Shown here in pieces: positions 17,934 through 26,730 of a stretch of 64,000 bases of DNA. Location of the stretch: positions 405,474 through 469,473 of the forward strand of contig JAHBUO010000001.1 of NCBI GenBank assembly GCA_019638025.1, given 5' to 3'. A program made the position numbers and the translations under genes. The notes below the pieces were generated by a model that was given only the letters and a program-made list of their open reading frames with translations, did no database searches and had not been told where the DNA came from. This DNA comes from Ignavibacteriaceae bacterium (lineage in GTDB: Bacteria; Bacteroidota; Ignavibacteria; Ignavibacteriales; Ignavibacteriaceae). How positions within the stretch are numbered: the stretch's first letter is position 1; every line of letters starts with the position of its first letter.

Positions 17934-18163
17934 GAGAAGCCTTAATTAACAATAAATATTGTCTAACTGAAAAGTTTAAGATTTTTCGAGAAGTTTTACT
18001 CCATTAATCTCGGCACACTCTCCTAACTAATTTCAACAATTTTAAATGGATGTACCTGTCATTTATTTTAATTAGTTCATCACTGATTTTCAATCAATTC
18101 TAAATTTAAAATATTTTAGGAAAGCCCTCTTCATTACCTCTATGTAATTAAAGCGAAATAGAC

Positions 18164-18171
18164 TAATTTTG
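18164..18171 (+). promoter_or_regulatory. Possible -7 box upstream of the aldo/keto reductase
   Basis: TAATTTTG fits the TAnnTTTG consensus and is 26 bases upstream of the ATG at 18198. No clear TTG is present at the expected -33 position, so this is weak. Confidence 0.25.
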
Positions 18172-18197
18172 TTTATTAAATTATGATTGAGGTGAAA

Positions 18198-19169
18198 ATG
18201 CAATATCGTGAACTTGGTAATACTGGTGTTAAAATTTCAGAAATCAGTTTGGGCTGTTGGACTCTTGGCGGACTAAATTGGGTTAACGGAGTTCCCAACG
18301 GCTGGGCAAATGTTGATGAACATGAAGCTTCTGAAGCTATTCATTACGCCATCGATAGAGGAGTTAATCATTTTGATAATGCCGATGTATATGGTAACGG
18401 CAAAGCTGAAAGACTTCTTGCTAAAATATTGGGAAGTAAAACTAACGAAGTAATTATAGCTACTAAAGTCGGTTGGTTTCCCGGAACTGCGGCACACGCT
18501 TACGAAGCAAAACATATAAGGCATCAATGTGAGCAATCGTTAGTTAATCTAAAAAGAGACGATATCGATTTATATTATTTTCATCATGGTCATTTTGGTG
18601 ATAATGGCGAGTATCTTGACGATGCAGTTGAGGTGATGTATCGCCTAAAAGATGAAGGAAAAATAAGATTTATCGGGCAATCTGCATATTCACACGATGA
18701 TTTTATGCGATTAGTTCCGAAAGTAAAACCGGATGCTTTGCAAAGTTATTGTAGCGCAAAAGATGACAAATTTGTCGCCGAGGGGACTCCGACAAGAAAG
18801 TTACTTGAAGAGTACGGAATGTCGTTTATTGCGTTTGGTCCGCTCGAGCAAGGAATTATGCTCGGAAAGTATAGCGCAAGCAATCCCCCCCATTTCGAAG
18901 CGGGAGATCATCGTGCAAATTCTGCCAGGTTTCATAATGAGAACCTTGCATACTTAGAAAACAAAGTCAATCAGTTAAAAAATCATTTTGGTGATTCAGT
19001 CGAATCTCTGGCAAGAGTAGCATTGCAATACTTGCTTCATTATAATGTTGTGGGAGCAGTTATTCCGGGGTTTAGAAATTTGAATCAAGTTAAGGTAAAT
19101 CTTAGTGCAATGGATAAGCCATTAACCCAAGATGAATTTAATTTTGTAAGAAGTTTATTCGCTAATTAA
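18198..19169 (+). CDS. Aldo/keto reductase
   Basis: A 323-residue NADPH-dependent oxidoreductase with a TIM-barrel fold. It reduces aldehydes or ketones, but the substrate is not readable. The catalytic tetrad is visible: Asp in HFDNADVYG with Tyr following, Lys in IATKVGW, and His in YYFHHGH. The C-terminal NADPH-binding part has VVGAVIPGFRN. The ATG at 18198 is preferred over 18183 because GAGGTG precedes it by 3 bases and the family N-terminus is MQYRELGNTGVKIS. It is the first of a probable operon with tryptophanase 58 bases on. Confidence 0.92.
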   Translation: MQYRELGNTGVKISEISLGCWTLGGLNWVNGVPNGWANVDEHEASEAIHYAIDRGVNHFDNADVYGNGKAERLLAKILGSKTNEVIIATKVGWFPGTAAHAYEAKHIRHQCEQSLVNLKRDDIDLYYFHHGHFGDNGEYLDDAVEVMYRLKDEGKIRFIGQSAYSHDDFMRLVPKVKPDALQSYCSAKDDKFVAEGTPTRKLLEEYGMSFIAFGPLEQGIMLGKYSASNPPHFEAGDHRANSARFHNENLAYLENKVNQLKNHFGDSVESLARVALQYLLHYNVVGAVIPGFRNLNQVKVNLSAMDKPLTQDEFNFVRSLFAN

Positions 19170-19227
19170 AATAATATTGATGTTTCATTCACCGGCAGAG
19201 GATGAAATTTAATTTTTAGGAAATCAA

Positions 19228-20601
19228 ATGAAAACTATAATTGAACCATTTAGAATAAAATCAGTAGAGCCAATCCGTTTTACAACCAAAGAGGAAAGAA
19301 TAAAAATTCTTGAAAAAGCGGGATACAATCCATTTTTAATTCATGCAGATGATGTTTTAATTGATTTACTGACCGATAGCGGCACCTCAGCCATGAGCTC
19401 GCTTCAATGGGCGGGGATTATGCAGGGAGATGAATCTTATGCCGGTTCTAAAAGTTTTTTCAGATTTGAAGATGCTATCAGAAAAATTACCGGAATGAAA
19501 TTTATTATTCCGACACATCAAGGTAGAGCAGCAGAAAAAATATTGTTTTCGATTACAGGCGGTGAGGGGAAATTTATTCCAAACAATACTCACTTTGATA
19601 CTACCCGTGCCAATATTGAGTTTAGCGGCGCAGAGGCATTTGATTTCCTAAATGAAATAGGAAAACATCCTGAAATACGAGCCGATTTTAAAGGTGATAT
19701 GGATATTGAAAAATTGGAAAAGTTTATCATCGAAAAAGGAAAAGAAAATATTCCGATGGTGATGATTACTATCACCAATAATTCGGGAGGCGGTCAACCT
19801 GTTTCATTAAAAAATATTCGTGAAGTTAAAGAAGTCTGTAGCAAATATAGACTTCCGTTATTCATTGATGCGTGCCGATTTGCCGAAAACGCTTATTTTA
19901 TTAAAATGAGAGAAAAGGGATATAGAGAAAAATCTGTTCTTGAAATATCACAAGAAATTTTCTCTTATGCTGATGGTGTTACAATGAGTGCAAAGAAAGA
20001 TGCGCTTGTAAATATTGGTGGATTCCTCGCAATGAATGATGAAGACCTTGCAATGAAATGCCGTAACTTACTTATTGTTACAGAAGGCTTTCCGACTTAC
20101 GGAGGTTTAGCAGGTCGAGACCTTGAAGCTGTTGCGCAAGGTTTAGAAGAGGTTGTTGATGAACATTATCTTCAGTATAGAATAAGAAGCGTTGAATACC
20201 TTGGTGAGAAACTTGTAAATGCAGGTGTTCCTATAATTGAGCCACCGGGAGGGCATGCGATTTATATCGATGCAAAAAGATTTTTACCCGAAGTTTCATC
20301 TGAACAATTTCCCGGACAATCGGTGACTTGCGAACTTTACATTGAAGGGGGAATTCGGGGCTGCGAAATAGGAAGTGTAATGTTTGGTAAGTACGATAGC
20401 GATGGAAAATTAATTCCACCTCCGATGGAGTTGGTACGACTAGCAATTCCACGGCGCGTTTATACACAAAGCCATATCGATTATGTTTCGGAAGTCATAA
20501 TTGAAGTCTATAAAAATCGAAATAAGTTGAAGGGTTATGAAATAACTTATCAAGCACCGATGCTTCGTCATTTTACTGCACAGTTTAAGCCAATGAGCTA
20601 A
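19228..20601 (+). CDS. tnaA: Tryptophanase (tryptophan indole-lyase)
   Basis: A PLP enzyme that splits tryptophan into indole, pyruvate and ammonia. The 457-residue length is normal. The PLP lysine is Lys257 in SAKKDALVN, and Asp214 in FIDACRFAENAYF binds the pyridine nitrogen. It is separated from the close relative tyrosine phenol-lyase by three markers. HFDTTR has Asp124 where phenol-lyases have Thr; IRGCEIGSVMFG matches tryptophanase and lacks the phenol-lyase Arg; and LRHFTAQF keeps the tryptophanase His (His448). It lies between an aldo/keto reductase and a DUF4905-like gene, with no tnaC-type leader and no tnaB permease nearby. Confidence 0.92.
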   Translation: MKTIIEPFRIKSVEPIRFTTKEERIKILEKAGYNPFLIHADDVLIDLLTDSGTSAMSSLQWAGIMQGDESYAGSKSFFRFEDAIRKITGMKFIIPTHQGRAAEKILFSITGGEGKFIPNNTHFDTTRANIEFSGAEAFDFLNEIGKHPEIRADFKGDMDIEKLEKFIIEKGKENIPMVMITITNNSGGGQPVSLKNIREVKEVCSKYRLPLFIDACRFAENAYFIKMREKGYREKSVLEISQEIFSYADGVTMSAKKDALVNIGGFLAMNDEDLAMKCRNLLIVTEGFPTYGGLAGRDLEAVAQGLEEVVDEHYLQYRIRSVEYLGEKLVNAGVPIIEPPGGHAIYIDAKRFLPEVSSEQFPGQSVTCELYIEGGIRGCEIGSVMFGKYDSDGKLIPPPMELVRLAIPRRVYTQSHIDYVSEVIIEVYKNRNKLKGYEITYQAPMLRHFTAQFKPMS

Positions 20602-20607
20602 AGGTTT

Positions 20608-21426
20608 ATGAAGTTTAAAAAATTATTAAAGCATAATAATAAAAGACAAATTTGGAGGCTGTTACTTAATAAGAGCAATCATTTGTTAATTGAAGAGCGT
20701 GATGCCGAAACAAAAGCTGTCTCTTACTCACTTTATGATTTTGCTTCTAAAAAATATCTTCTCGATAATTACAAGTTCGAAGAAGAGTTTTGGATTGGTG
20801 TAGAAGCATTTACCGAAAAGGTAATGTTAATGCACAAGTATGTTAAACCGGATATGCCAACCCATAAGGGGATGAAAGCCTTTTCATTTATCGATAAAAG
20901 AGAATTGTGGGAAAATAATTCATTAAACTTTTTATTTGTTAAAAATGAAGATGTTTACTGCTTCAGTCAAAGGTTTGAAGGAAAAGAATTTTTTATTATC
21001 GATTTATATTCCGGAGAAATTAAAGAGAATTTAGGAAGCGATTATCATCGCATAAACCGGATAAAGAATGAACTAGACTTATCCGAAAATAATTCGGGAT
21101 ACGTATTCCCTGAAACATTGCATCCCTTGAAAAATGAAGAGATTTTTAATGTGGTACAAGAAACCACAAAAAAAATAAATTTAACCGGTTCGTTCGAATA
21201 TCTTGGATTTAACGGTTCTGTTTTTGTAAATTTCCACAAGATTAATAAAGACGGGACACTAGATAATATTTTCAGAGTAATTGAGTCGTCAAAGCAAAAG
21301 GTAATTTTTGAAGAAACACTGAATAAAAAAGTAAAAAATCTTTTTATTGATTCATTTTTTATTAAAGATAATTTGTTGTTTCTTCTTATGGAAAAATCGG
21401 GTGTTGCGGTTTATCGATTGGATTAA
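20608..21426 (+). CDS. DUF4905-like hypothetical protein
   Basis: A 272-residue cytoplasmic protein without signal peptide or membrane segments. The opening (IWRLLLNKSNHLLIEERDAE) and repeated beta-strand character resemble DUF4905 proteins of Bacteroidota, which look like small beta-propellers. It follows tnaA by 6 bases and precedes the AMMECR1 gene by 21 bases, so it is part of the same operon. Family membership is by eye; function unknown. Confidence 0.6.
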   Translation: MKFKKLLKHNNKRQIWRLLLNKSNHLLIEERDAETKAVSYSLYDFASKKYLLDNYKFEEEFWIGVEAFTEKVMLMHKYVKPDMPTHKGMKAFSFIDKRELWENNSLNFLFVKNEDVYCFSQRFEGKEFFIIDLYSGEIKENLGSDYHRINRIKNELDLSENNSGYVFPETLHPLKNEEIFNVVQETTKKINLTGSFEYLGFNGSVFVNFHKINKDGTLDNIFRVIESSKQKVIFEETLNKKVKNLFIDSFFIKDNLLFLLMEKSGVAVYRLD

Positions 21427-21447
21427 TAAGTAATAATAGGGGTTCAA

Positions 21448-22026
21448 ATGAGGTTAACACAAAGCGAAAAAGGGATTTTATTATTATCAGCAAGGGAATC
21501 AATTTATTCTCTCTTTGATGAACAGCGAAATCCTTCTATTAACTACAAAGTTTTCCCGAACCTTTCTCAAAACTATGGGGCATTTGTAACTCTTCTACAA
21601 GATCATCACTTGCGAGGTTGTATCGGTTATATTTATTCAGATCAGCCTTTGTTTGAAACAGTTTGCCATGCTGCTAAATTAGCAGCAACTGAAGACCCAA
21701 GATTTCCTCCGATTGAAGAGTATGAACTAAAAAAAATAATGATTGAAATATCAGTTCTTTCTCTCCCTCAGAGTGTTAAAGATTATAATGAAATTCAAGT
21801 TGGAGTTCATGGAATTATATTAGAAGAACCAGATGCTCATGGTGTTTTACTTCCGCAAGTTGCCGTTGAACAAAAATGGAATTTAGAAGATTTTCTTTCC
21901 GGAATTTGTGTTAAATCCGGCCTTGAAGCAAACACGTGGCGTTACAGATATTTGAATCTAAGTACTTTTACTGCACAAGTTTTTGCAGAAGAAAAGCATA
22001 GGAACGTTACAGGTGAAGCAAGTTAG
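21448..22026 (+). CDS. AmmeMemoRadiSam system protein A (AMMECR1 domain)
   Basis: A 192-residue AMMECR1-domain protein. The family hallmark LRGCIGYIYSDQPL is near residue 55, followed by AATEDPRFPPIEEYEL. AMMECR1 and MEMO domains co-occur with a radical SAM enzyme in the AmmeMemoRadiSam system of bacteria and archaea, whose substrate is not established. Here the MEMO-domain gene overlaps its 3' end, but no radical SAM gene is within the window. The stop is TAG. Confidence 0.9.
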   Translation: MRLTQSEKGILLLSARESIYSLFDEQRNPSINYKVFPNLSQNYGAFVTLLQDHHLRGCIGYIYSDQPLFETVCHAAKLAATEDPRFPPIEEYELKKIMIEISVLSLPQSVKDYNEIQVGVHGIILEEPDAHGVLLPQVAVEQKWNLEDFLSGICVKSGLEANTWRYRYLNLSTFTAQVFAEEKHRNVTGEAS

Positions 22027-22828
22027 AAAACCGGCAGTCGCCGGATTATTCTATCCTTCCGATAAAACCGAACTTAAAGAGTTAATAGATTCTCTTTATA
22101 TAAATACTAATGCTGAGAAAAAATCCTTCGTTAAAGGATTGGTTGCTCCCCATGCGGGTTATATCTATTCCGGTTTAACAGCCGCCAATTCATTTCATCA
22201 GATAAAAGAAAAAAGCTATAAAAGAGTTTACATAATTTCACCGAGTCACAGAGAGTATTTTCCCGGAGTATCAATTTATAATGGTGATGCTTACGACACT
22301 CCATTTAGTGAACTTCAAGTTGATGTAGAAATGCGTAGCGAGCTCACCTCAAGCGGTCGGTTTATTTTTAGCGGAATAGAAGGTCATCGTGCCGAACATG
22401 GGATTGAAGTTGAGCTCCCATTTTTAATTGATGCTATCGGTCATGTTAAAATTATTCCGATTGTCATGGGAGACCAGCGTAAAGAAATTGTTGATGAACT
22501 TGCAAATCGTCTCTCTTTTTTATTAGATGATGAAAGTCTTGTTATAGCAAGTTCGGATTTATCTCATTTCTATTCGAAGAAAAAAGCATATCAGCTTGAT
22601 TCAATTGTTGCGGAAAGAATTTCATCGTTTCAATATGATGAACTTCAATCAGACCTTGATGATAGAATATGCGAGGCGTGCGGTGGTGGACCCATAGTTG
22701 CTATGATGAAAGCGTGTGGAATCAATGGTTACCAAAAATCAGAAGTTTTACATCGGTCGGATTCGGGAGATGTTTCGGGGGATAATAACGAAGTTGTCGG
22801 TTATTTGTCCGCAGTGATTTATCAATGA
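22013..22828 (+). CDS. AmmeMemoRadiSam system protein B (MEMO1 family)
   Basis: A 271-residue MEMO-family protein, related to class III ring-cleaving dioxygenases. The metal- or active-site residues of the family are visible: His in APHAGYIYSG, His in SPSHREYFPG, and Cys in ICEACGGGPI. I choose the GTG at 22013 because family members start with a short VRKPAVAGLFYPSD segment; the frame extends to a TTG at 21983. It overlaps the AMMECR1 gene by 14 bases and the following gene by 4, so all three are translationally coupled. Confidence 0.9.
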   Translation: MKQVRKPAVAGLFYPSDKTELKELIDSLYINTNAEKKSFVKGLVAPHAGYIYSGLTAANSFHQIKEKSYKRVYIISPSHREYFPGVSIYNGDAYDTPFSELQVDVEMRSELTSSGRFIFSGIEGHRAEHGIEVELPFLIDAIGHVKIIPIVMGDQRKEIVDELANRLSFLLDDESLVIASSDLSHFYSKKKAYQLDSIVAERISSFQYDELQSDLDDRICEACGGGPIVAMMKACGINGYQKSEVLHRSDSGDVSGDNNEVVGYLSAVIYQ

Positions 22829-23712
22829 AAAATCAAATTGCAATTGTCGGAACCGGGAAAATTGCCCATTCTTTTTCTGCTGCTTTAAAAACAGCAGGAT
22901 ATTCGGTTAGTCTTGTTATAGGTAAATCTTTAATTCACGCAAAAAAGTTTGCAAAGAAGTTTAGCGCTGAATTATATTCGGTTGAACTAACAAGTTTGGA
23001 AGACTTTAAAGGACTAATTTTTCTTGCTGTACCGGATAGCGCAATTAAGGAAATCGATAAACAGTTAACAAAATTAAATCTTAAATGGAAGCATATATCT
23101 GTAGTTCATTTTTCGGGAAGCTTAACAGTTGATGAGCTGAAGAATATTGGAGCAAAAGGGGGGAAAACCGGCTCATTGCATATCATGCAATCTTTTCCTA
23201 CCACTAAAATTGTAGATATAAAAAACTCTTTTTCCGCAATTGAGACAAGAAATTTATTTCTAAAGCGAAAACTGTTTTCTTTAGCAAAAGAACTTAAATT
23301 AATCCCTTTTGAAATTAAGACTGAGCAAAAATCATTATATCACTTAACCGGAATTTTCGTCTCAAATTTTATGGTAGCAAATCTATATCTTGCTAAAAAG
23401 TTGTTTGAGAAAACGTCTATTCGCGATGTTGATTTTATTGATTTAATAAGACCAATATTAATTACTACTCAGAAAAATATACTCAGCAACGGAATTGAAA
23501 ACTCAATTTCAGGACCAATAGAGCGAGGGGATTTTAGAACGATTAAGAGTCATATAAATAAGCTTAAAAAAGAAAAAGCATTTAACGAATTAAATGCTTT
23601 TCTGATAATGTCTAAATCCATTTTAGATATGATAAGAGCTTCGGCCGGCGGTTTAACCGAAGGACAATTACTAATCGAAAAAGAATTACTCTTTAGTATA
23701 AAAAGGGGCTAA
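22825..23712 (+). CDS. Rossmann-like/DUF2520 NAD(P)-binding protein
   Basis: A 295-residue cytoplasmic protein. The N-terminal Rossmann domain has the dinucleotide motif IVGTGKIAHSFSAAL, then IFLAVPDSAI and HFSGSL. The C-terminal helical half (about 165-285) is DUF2520-like (YHLTGIFVSNFMVANLYLA). It resembles ketopantoate reductase and F420-dependent reductases in fold, but the substrate is unknown. It is coupled to the MEMO gene by an ATGA overlap and is the last gene of the operon. Its end overlaps the convergent lipoprotein gene by 27 bases. Confidence 0.85.
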   Translation: MKNQIAIVGTGKIAHSFSAALKTAGYSVSLVIGKSLIHAKKFAKKFSAELYSVELTSLEDFKGLIFLAVPDSAIKEIDKQLTKLNLKWKHISVVHFSGSLTVDELKNIGAKGGKTGSLHIMQSFPTTKIVDIKNSFSAIETRNLFLKRKLFSLAKELKLIPFEIKTEQKSLYHLTGIFVSNFMVANLYLAKKLFEKTSIRDVDFIDLIRPILITTQKNILSNGIENSISGPIERGDFRTIKSHINKLKKEKAFNELNAFLIMSKSILDMIRASAGGLTEGQLLIEKELLFSIKRG

Positions 23713-24225
23713 CTCTCTCAACCCGGCTTTTGGGGCATCCGAAAGCATTTCAAACTTTAGTTCTTTAATACTCTTATCCCACATAATTCTTTTATGATCT
23801 TTCGATGGTACAACCACGCCATTAGTTGAAATTACGCTATCGGTTGGTGGGATTGTTAAAAAATAAAAACCATCTTGATATTGCATTCCTTCAACTTCGG
23901 AAATTTTATCATAGCTGAAAACTATTTTCCCGAAGAGTTTATTGTTGTCAACATAAAGTTCACGTGATTTTATTTTCTTTCCTTCTTTTTTCATTTCAGA
24001 AATAAATTCATCACTGGAGAGCATATACTCAAACAGTGCGTTTTTATCTTCCTCAAACTCTTTGTTTCCGATTGCATCGGATTTTATATCCTCAAAGTAT
24101 AGAGTTGCAGTCCCCCCTTTAGCACCGTTGGGTTGAACTGTATAACTCACTTTGTGAAATACTAAACAGCCATTAAGCAATACTGATATAGTTAAAAACG
24201 AAATAGCAACTAAAAACTTCTTCAT
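23686..24225 (-). CDS. Hypothetical lipoprotein
   Basis: A 179-residue lipoprotein with the lipobox VLLNGC (acylated Cys at about 20). The mature part contains a beta-rich segment (VSYTVQPNGAKGGTATLYFED) and a central acidic helix. No domain is recognised. It follows the LD-carboxypeptidase gene by 12 bases and is probably in the same operon. The 3' end overlaps the convergent DUF2520 gene. Confidence 0.7.
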   Translation of the reverse strand: MKKFLVAISFLTISVLLNGCLVFHKVSYTVQPNGAKGGTATLYFEDIKSDAIGNKEFEEDKNALFEYMLSSDEFISEMKKEGKKIKSRELYVDNNKLFGKIVFSYDKISEVEGMQYQDGFYFLTIPPTDSVISTNGVVVPSKDHKRIMWDKSIKELKFEMLSDAPKAGLRELAPFYTKE

Positions 24226-24237
24226 AACTTCCTTTAT

Positions 24238-25281
24238 TTAATTTACGGCAGTTTCTAAAAATTTAAGTGATAAATCATCCACATTTAACTCAGCTTTAAT
24301 TCCGACAGGCAGAGTCATTTTATTTGTTATATGTCCGAATGACATTCCATACACAGTAGGTATGTTTAATGGAAATAATCTATCCATTAAAACTTCTTTT
24401 AACGAAAATGAGTTTGAAATCCCTGATTGAGAAGGTTTACTTTCACATCGTGAGAAAACACCAAGCGCTACACCACTTGCGTTTTTGAACTTTCCGGCTT
24501 GAATCATCTGAGTTAACATTCTATCAATTCTGTATGGTTCTTCACCGATCTCTTCTAGGAATATAATTGCCCCATCTGTACTAATATCATACTCAGTGCC
24601 TATTAATGAAGCTACTATAGAAAGATTTCCGCCTACAAGTTTCCCGATGGCTTTACCGCTTCGTATTGTATATGGATTATATTCAAGTTTTGATAAATCT
24701 TCATCGGCAGCATTATAGAATTGACTTTCAGTAGAAGGATTCAGAAGAGCAGAAGAAAAATTGTTAACACTATACTCGTTAAATGTTGATATTCCAACCG
24801 GTCCATGAAATGCAACTAATCCGGCTTTTTGATAGAGAGCATAAATAAGTGATGTTATATCGCTATAACCAATTAACACCTTCGGATTTTTAGAAATCAA
24901 ACTGTAATCAAGTTTATCAAGCATCCTGACACATCCATAACCACCGCGTGCGCAAACAATTCCGCTAATTGATGAATCGGCAAACATAGCGTTGACATCT
25001 TCTGCTCGTTCAGTATCTGTTCCGGCGAGATAACCATGCTTGTTTAGCAGATACTTTCCGGCTTTAACTTTAAAACCAAGATTTTCCAAATTAGTAATAG
25101 ATTCATTCATTTCCTTTTCACTGATGAATCCGGCAGGTGCAATTAACCCTAAAGTATCTCCCTTGCGTAATCTGTTTCCTTTTATTGTTTTAGGCTGAAT
25201 GGAAGCATTCCCAATATTGATAGGCATTGCAATTGCCATTCCCGCCATTGCTGTTGCGGAAAGAAAATCTTTACGTTTCAT
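24238..25281 (-). CDS. LD-carboxypeptidase (peptidase family S66)
   Basis: Removes the terminal D-alanine from murein tetrapeptides, normally in peptidoglycan recycling. The Ser-Glu-His triad of family S66 is visible: Ser in VLIGYSDITSL, Glu in IIFLEEIGEEPYRIDRML, and His in MSFGHITNKMTLPVG. The N-terminal 27 residues look like an export signal (KRKDFLSATAMAGMAIAMP), unlike the cytoplasmic E. coli LdcA, so this copy may act in the periplasm. At 347 residues it is family-typical plus the signal. It follows lysA by 20 bases, consistent with cell-wall work. Confidence 0.9.
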   Translation of the reverse strand: MKRKDFLSATAMAGMAIAMPINIGNASIQPKTIKGNRLRKGDTLGLIAPAGFISEKEMNESITNLENLGFKVKAGKYLLNKHGYLAGTDTERAEDVNAMFADSSISGIVCARGGYGCVRMLDKLDYSLISKNPKVLIGYSDITSLIYALYQKAGLVAFHGPVGISTFNEYSVNNFSSALLNPSTESQFYNAADEDLSKLEYNPYTIRSGKAIGKLVGGNLSIVASLIGTEYDISTDGAIIFLEEIGEEPYRIDRMLTQMIQAGKFKNASGVALGVFSRCESKPSQSGISNSFSLKEVLMDRLFPLNIPTVYGMSFGHITNKMTLPVGIKAELNVDDLSLKFLETAVN

Positions 25282-25301
25282 TTTTTGCTTACTATAATTG
25301 A

Positions 25302-26555
25302 TTAAATAGATTCATCATAAAGTAAATACTCGAAAGTTTCGCGGCTTCTTATAACTTTATAAGAAGAGCCATCAACTAAAACTTCGGGCGAACGACGACG
25401 TGCATTATAATTAGATGCCATAACCATTCCATACGCACCGGCAGACATTACAGCATAATAATCATTTTGTTTACCTTCTTGTAGCTCCCGATTTTTAGCA
25501 AGGAAATCTCCACTCTCACAAACAGGACCTACAACATCATAGCTTTTTATTTCTCTTTTCGGATAAATATCAACCGGAACAATATGATGATAACTACCGT
25601 AAATGCTTGGTCTGAGTAAGTCAGTCATAGCTCCGTCAACAACTAAAAAATTCTTATAACTATTTCGTTTTGTATAAAGGACTTGAACAATTAATGCGCC
25701 GGCATTAGCTGTTAAAAATCTTCCAGGTTCAAAAAGAATATCACAACCACAAGTTGAGAGCCTTGGAATTATCGCATCAGCGAAATCTTTTATGGTAAAA
25801 GGCGACTCATCTTTATATTTAACACCGATACCGCCGCCAATATCAAAATGCTCGATGTGAACATCAAAAGAACTGACAATACGATGAACTTCCTTTAGTC
25901 TTTCGATAGCCTCAATAAAGGGATCGATAGTAACAATTTGCGAACCGATATGCATATCGATACCGGTAAACTTTACATTGCTTAATTCTTTCTCACGTGC
26001 ATAAACAGATAGTGCATCATCAACGCTCTTGCCGAATTTATTTTCAGCTAATCCGGTTGAGATGTATGGATGCGTTTGGGCATCGACATCAGGATTTACA
26101 CGAAGTGCAACTCTTGCAATTTTATGATTTTGTCTTGCAATATCATTTATCAAATAAACTTCTTCTTCAGATTCAGCTTTAATCATAAGAACATCGTGTT
26201 CTAAGCCAAGTTTGATTTCACGCGGGGTTTTACCGACTCCGGTAAGTATTATTTTATCCGGTGAAGCACCTGCTTTAAGTGCTCTAATTAATTCCCCTTC
26301 CGAATTAACATCTACGCCGCTTCCTAAATCTAAAAATGTTTTAATCACATTTAAGTTGAAGTTCGATTTTGCCGCATAAAATATTGTATGATTAATCGAG
26401 TTAAATGCTTGTGTAAACTCAGTGTATCGTTCCGTAAAATATCGTTTACTGTATATATAAGCCGGTGTTCCGACTTCACGGATTATTTCGTGAACGGGAA
26501 CATCTTCGCAGTAAAGTCGATCGTTTCGATATGTGAAATTAGTACTCTCTAACAT
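25302..26555 (-). CDS. lysA: Diaminopimelate decarboxylase
   Basis: Converts meso-diaminopimelate to L-lysine, the last step of lysine synthesis. The 417-residue PLP enzyme has the cofactor lysine in FYAAKSNFNLNVI (about residue 62), the glycine loop HFDIGGGIGVKYKD and LFEPGRFLTANAG. The C-terminal GPVCESGDFLA carries the catalytic Cys. It heads an operon with the LD-carboxypeptidase and a lipoprotein. No lysine riboswitch is evident in the 175-base divergent spacer. Confidence 0.96.
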   Translation of the reverse strand: MLESTNFTYRNDRLYCEDVPVHEIIREVGTPAYIYSKRYFTERYTEFTQAFNSINHTIFYAAKSNFNLNVIKTFLDLGSGVDVNSEGELIRALKAGASPDKIILTGVGKTPREIKLGLEHDVLMIKAESEEEVYLINDIARQNHKIARVALRVNPDVDAQTHPYISTGLAENKFGKSVDDALSVYAREKELSNVKFTGIDMHIGSQIVTIDPFIEAIERLKEVHRIVSSFDVHIEHFDIGGGIGVKYKDESPFTIKDFADAIIPRLSTCGCDILFEPGRFLTANAGALIVQVLYTKRNSYKNFLVVDGAMTDLLRPSIYGSYHHIVPVDIYPKREIKSYDVVGPVCESGDFLAKNRELQEGKQNDYYAVMSAGAYGMVMASNYNARRRSPEVLVDGSSYKVIRSRETFEYLLYDESI

Positions 26556-26730
26556 TTATATAAACTATCCTAATTGCTCTTAAATTAATTGTTAAATTAA
26601 GGATAAATGAATTTTAATGAAACATTCCTATACATGTAATTTTATTTTCTTATTTATTCGATTATCAAGATTTGTTAATTTCTTTTTGAAACAGTAAAAT
26701 AGGATATCACTTAATTAGTACTGTGCAATT

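Noticed and set aside
19228..20601. Tyrosine phenol-lyase
   Set aside because: The Thr and Arg diagnostic of phenol-lyases are absent, and the tryptophanase Asp and His are present.
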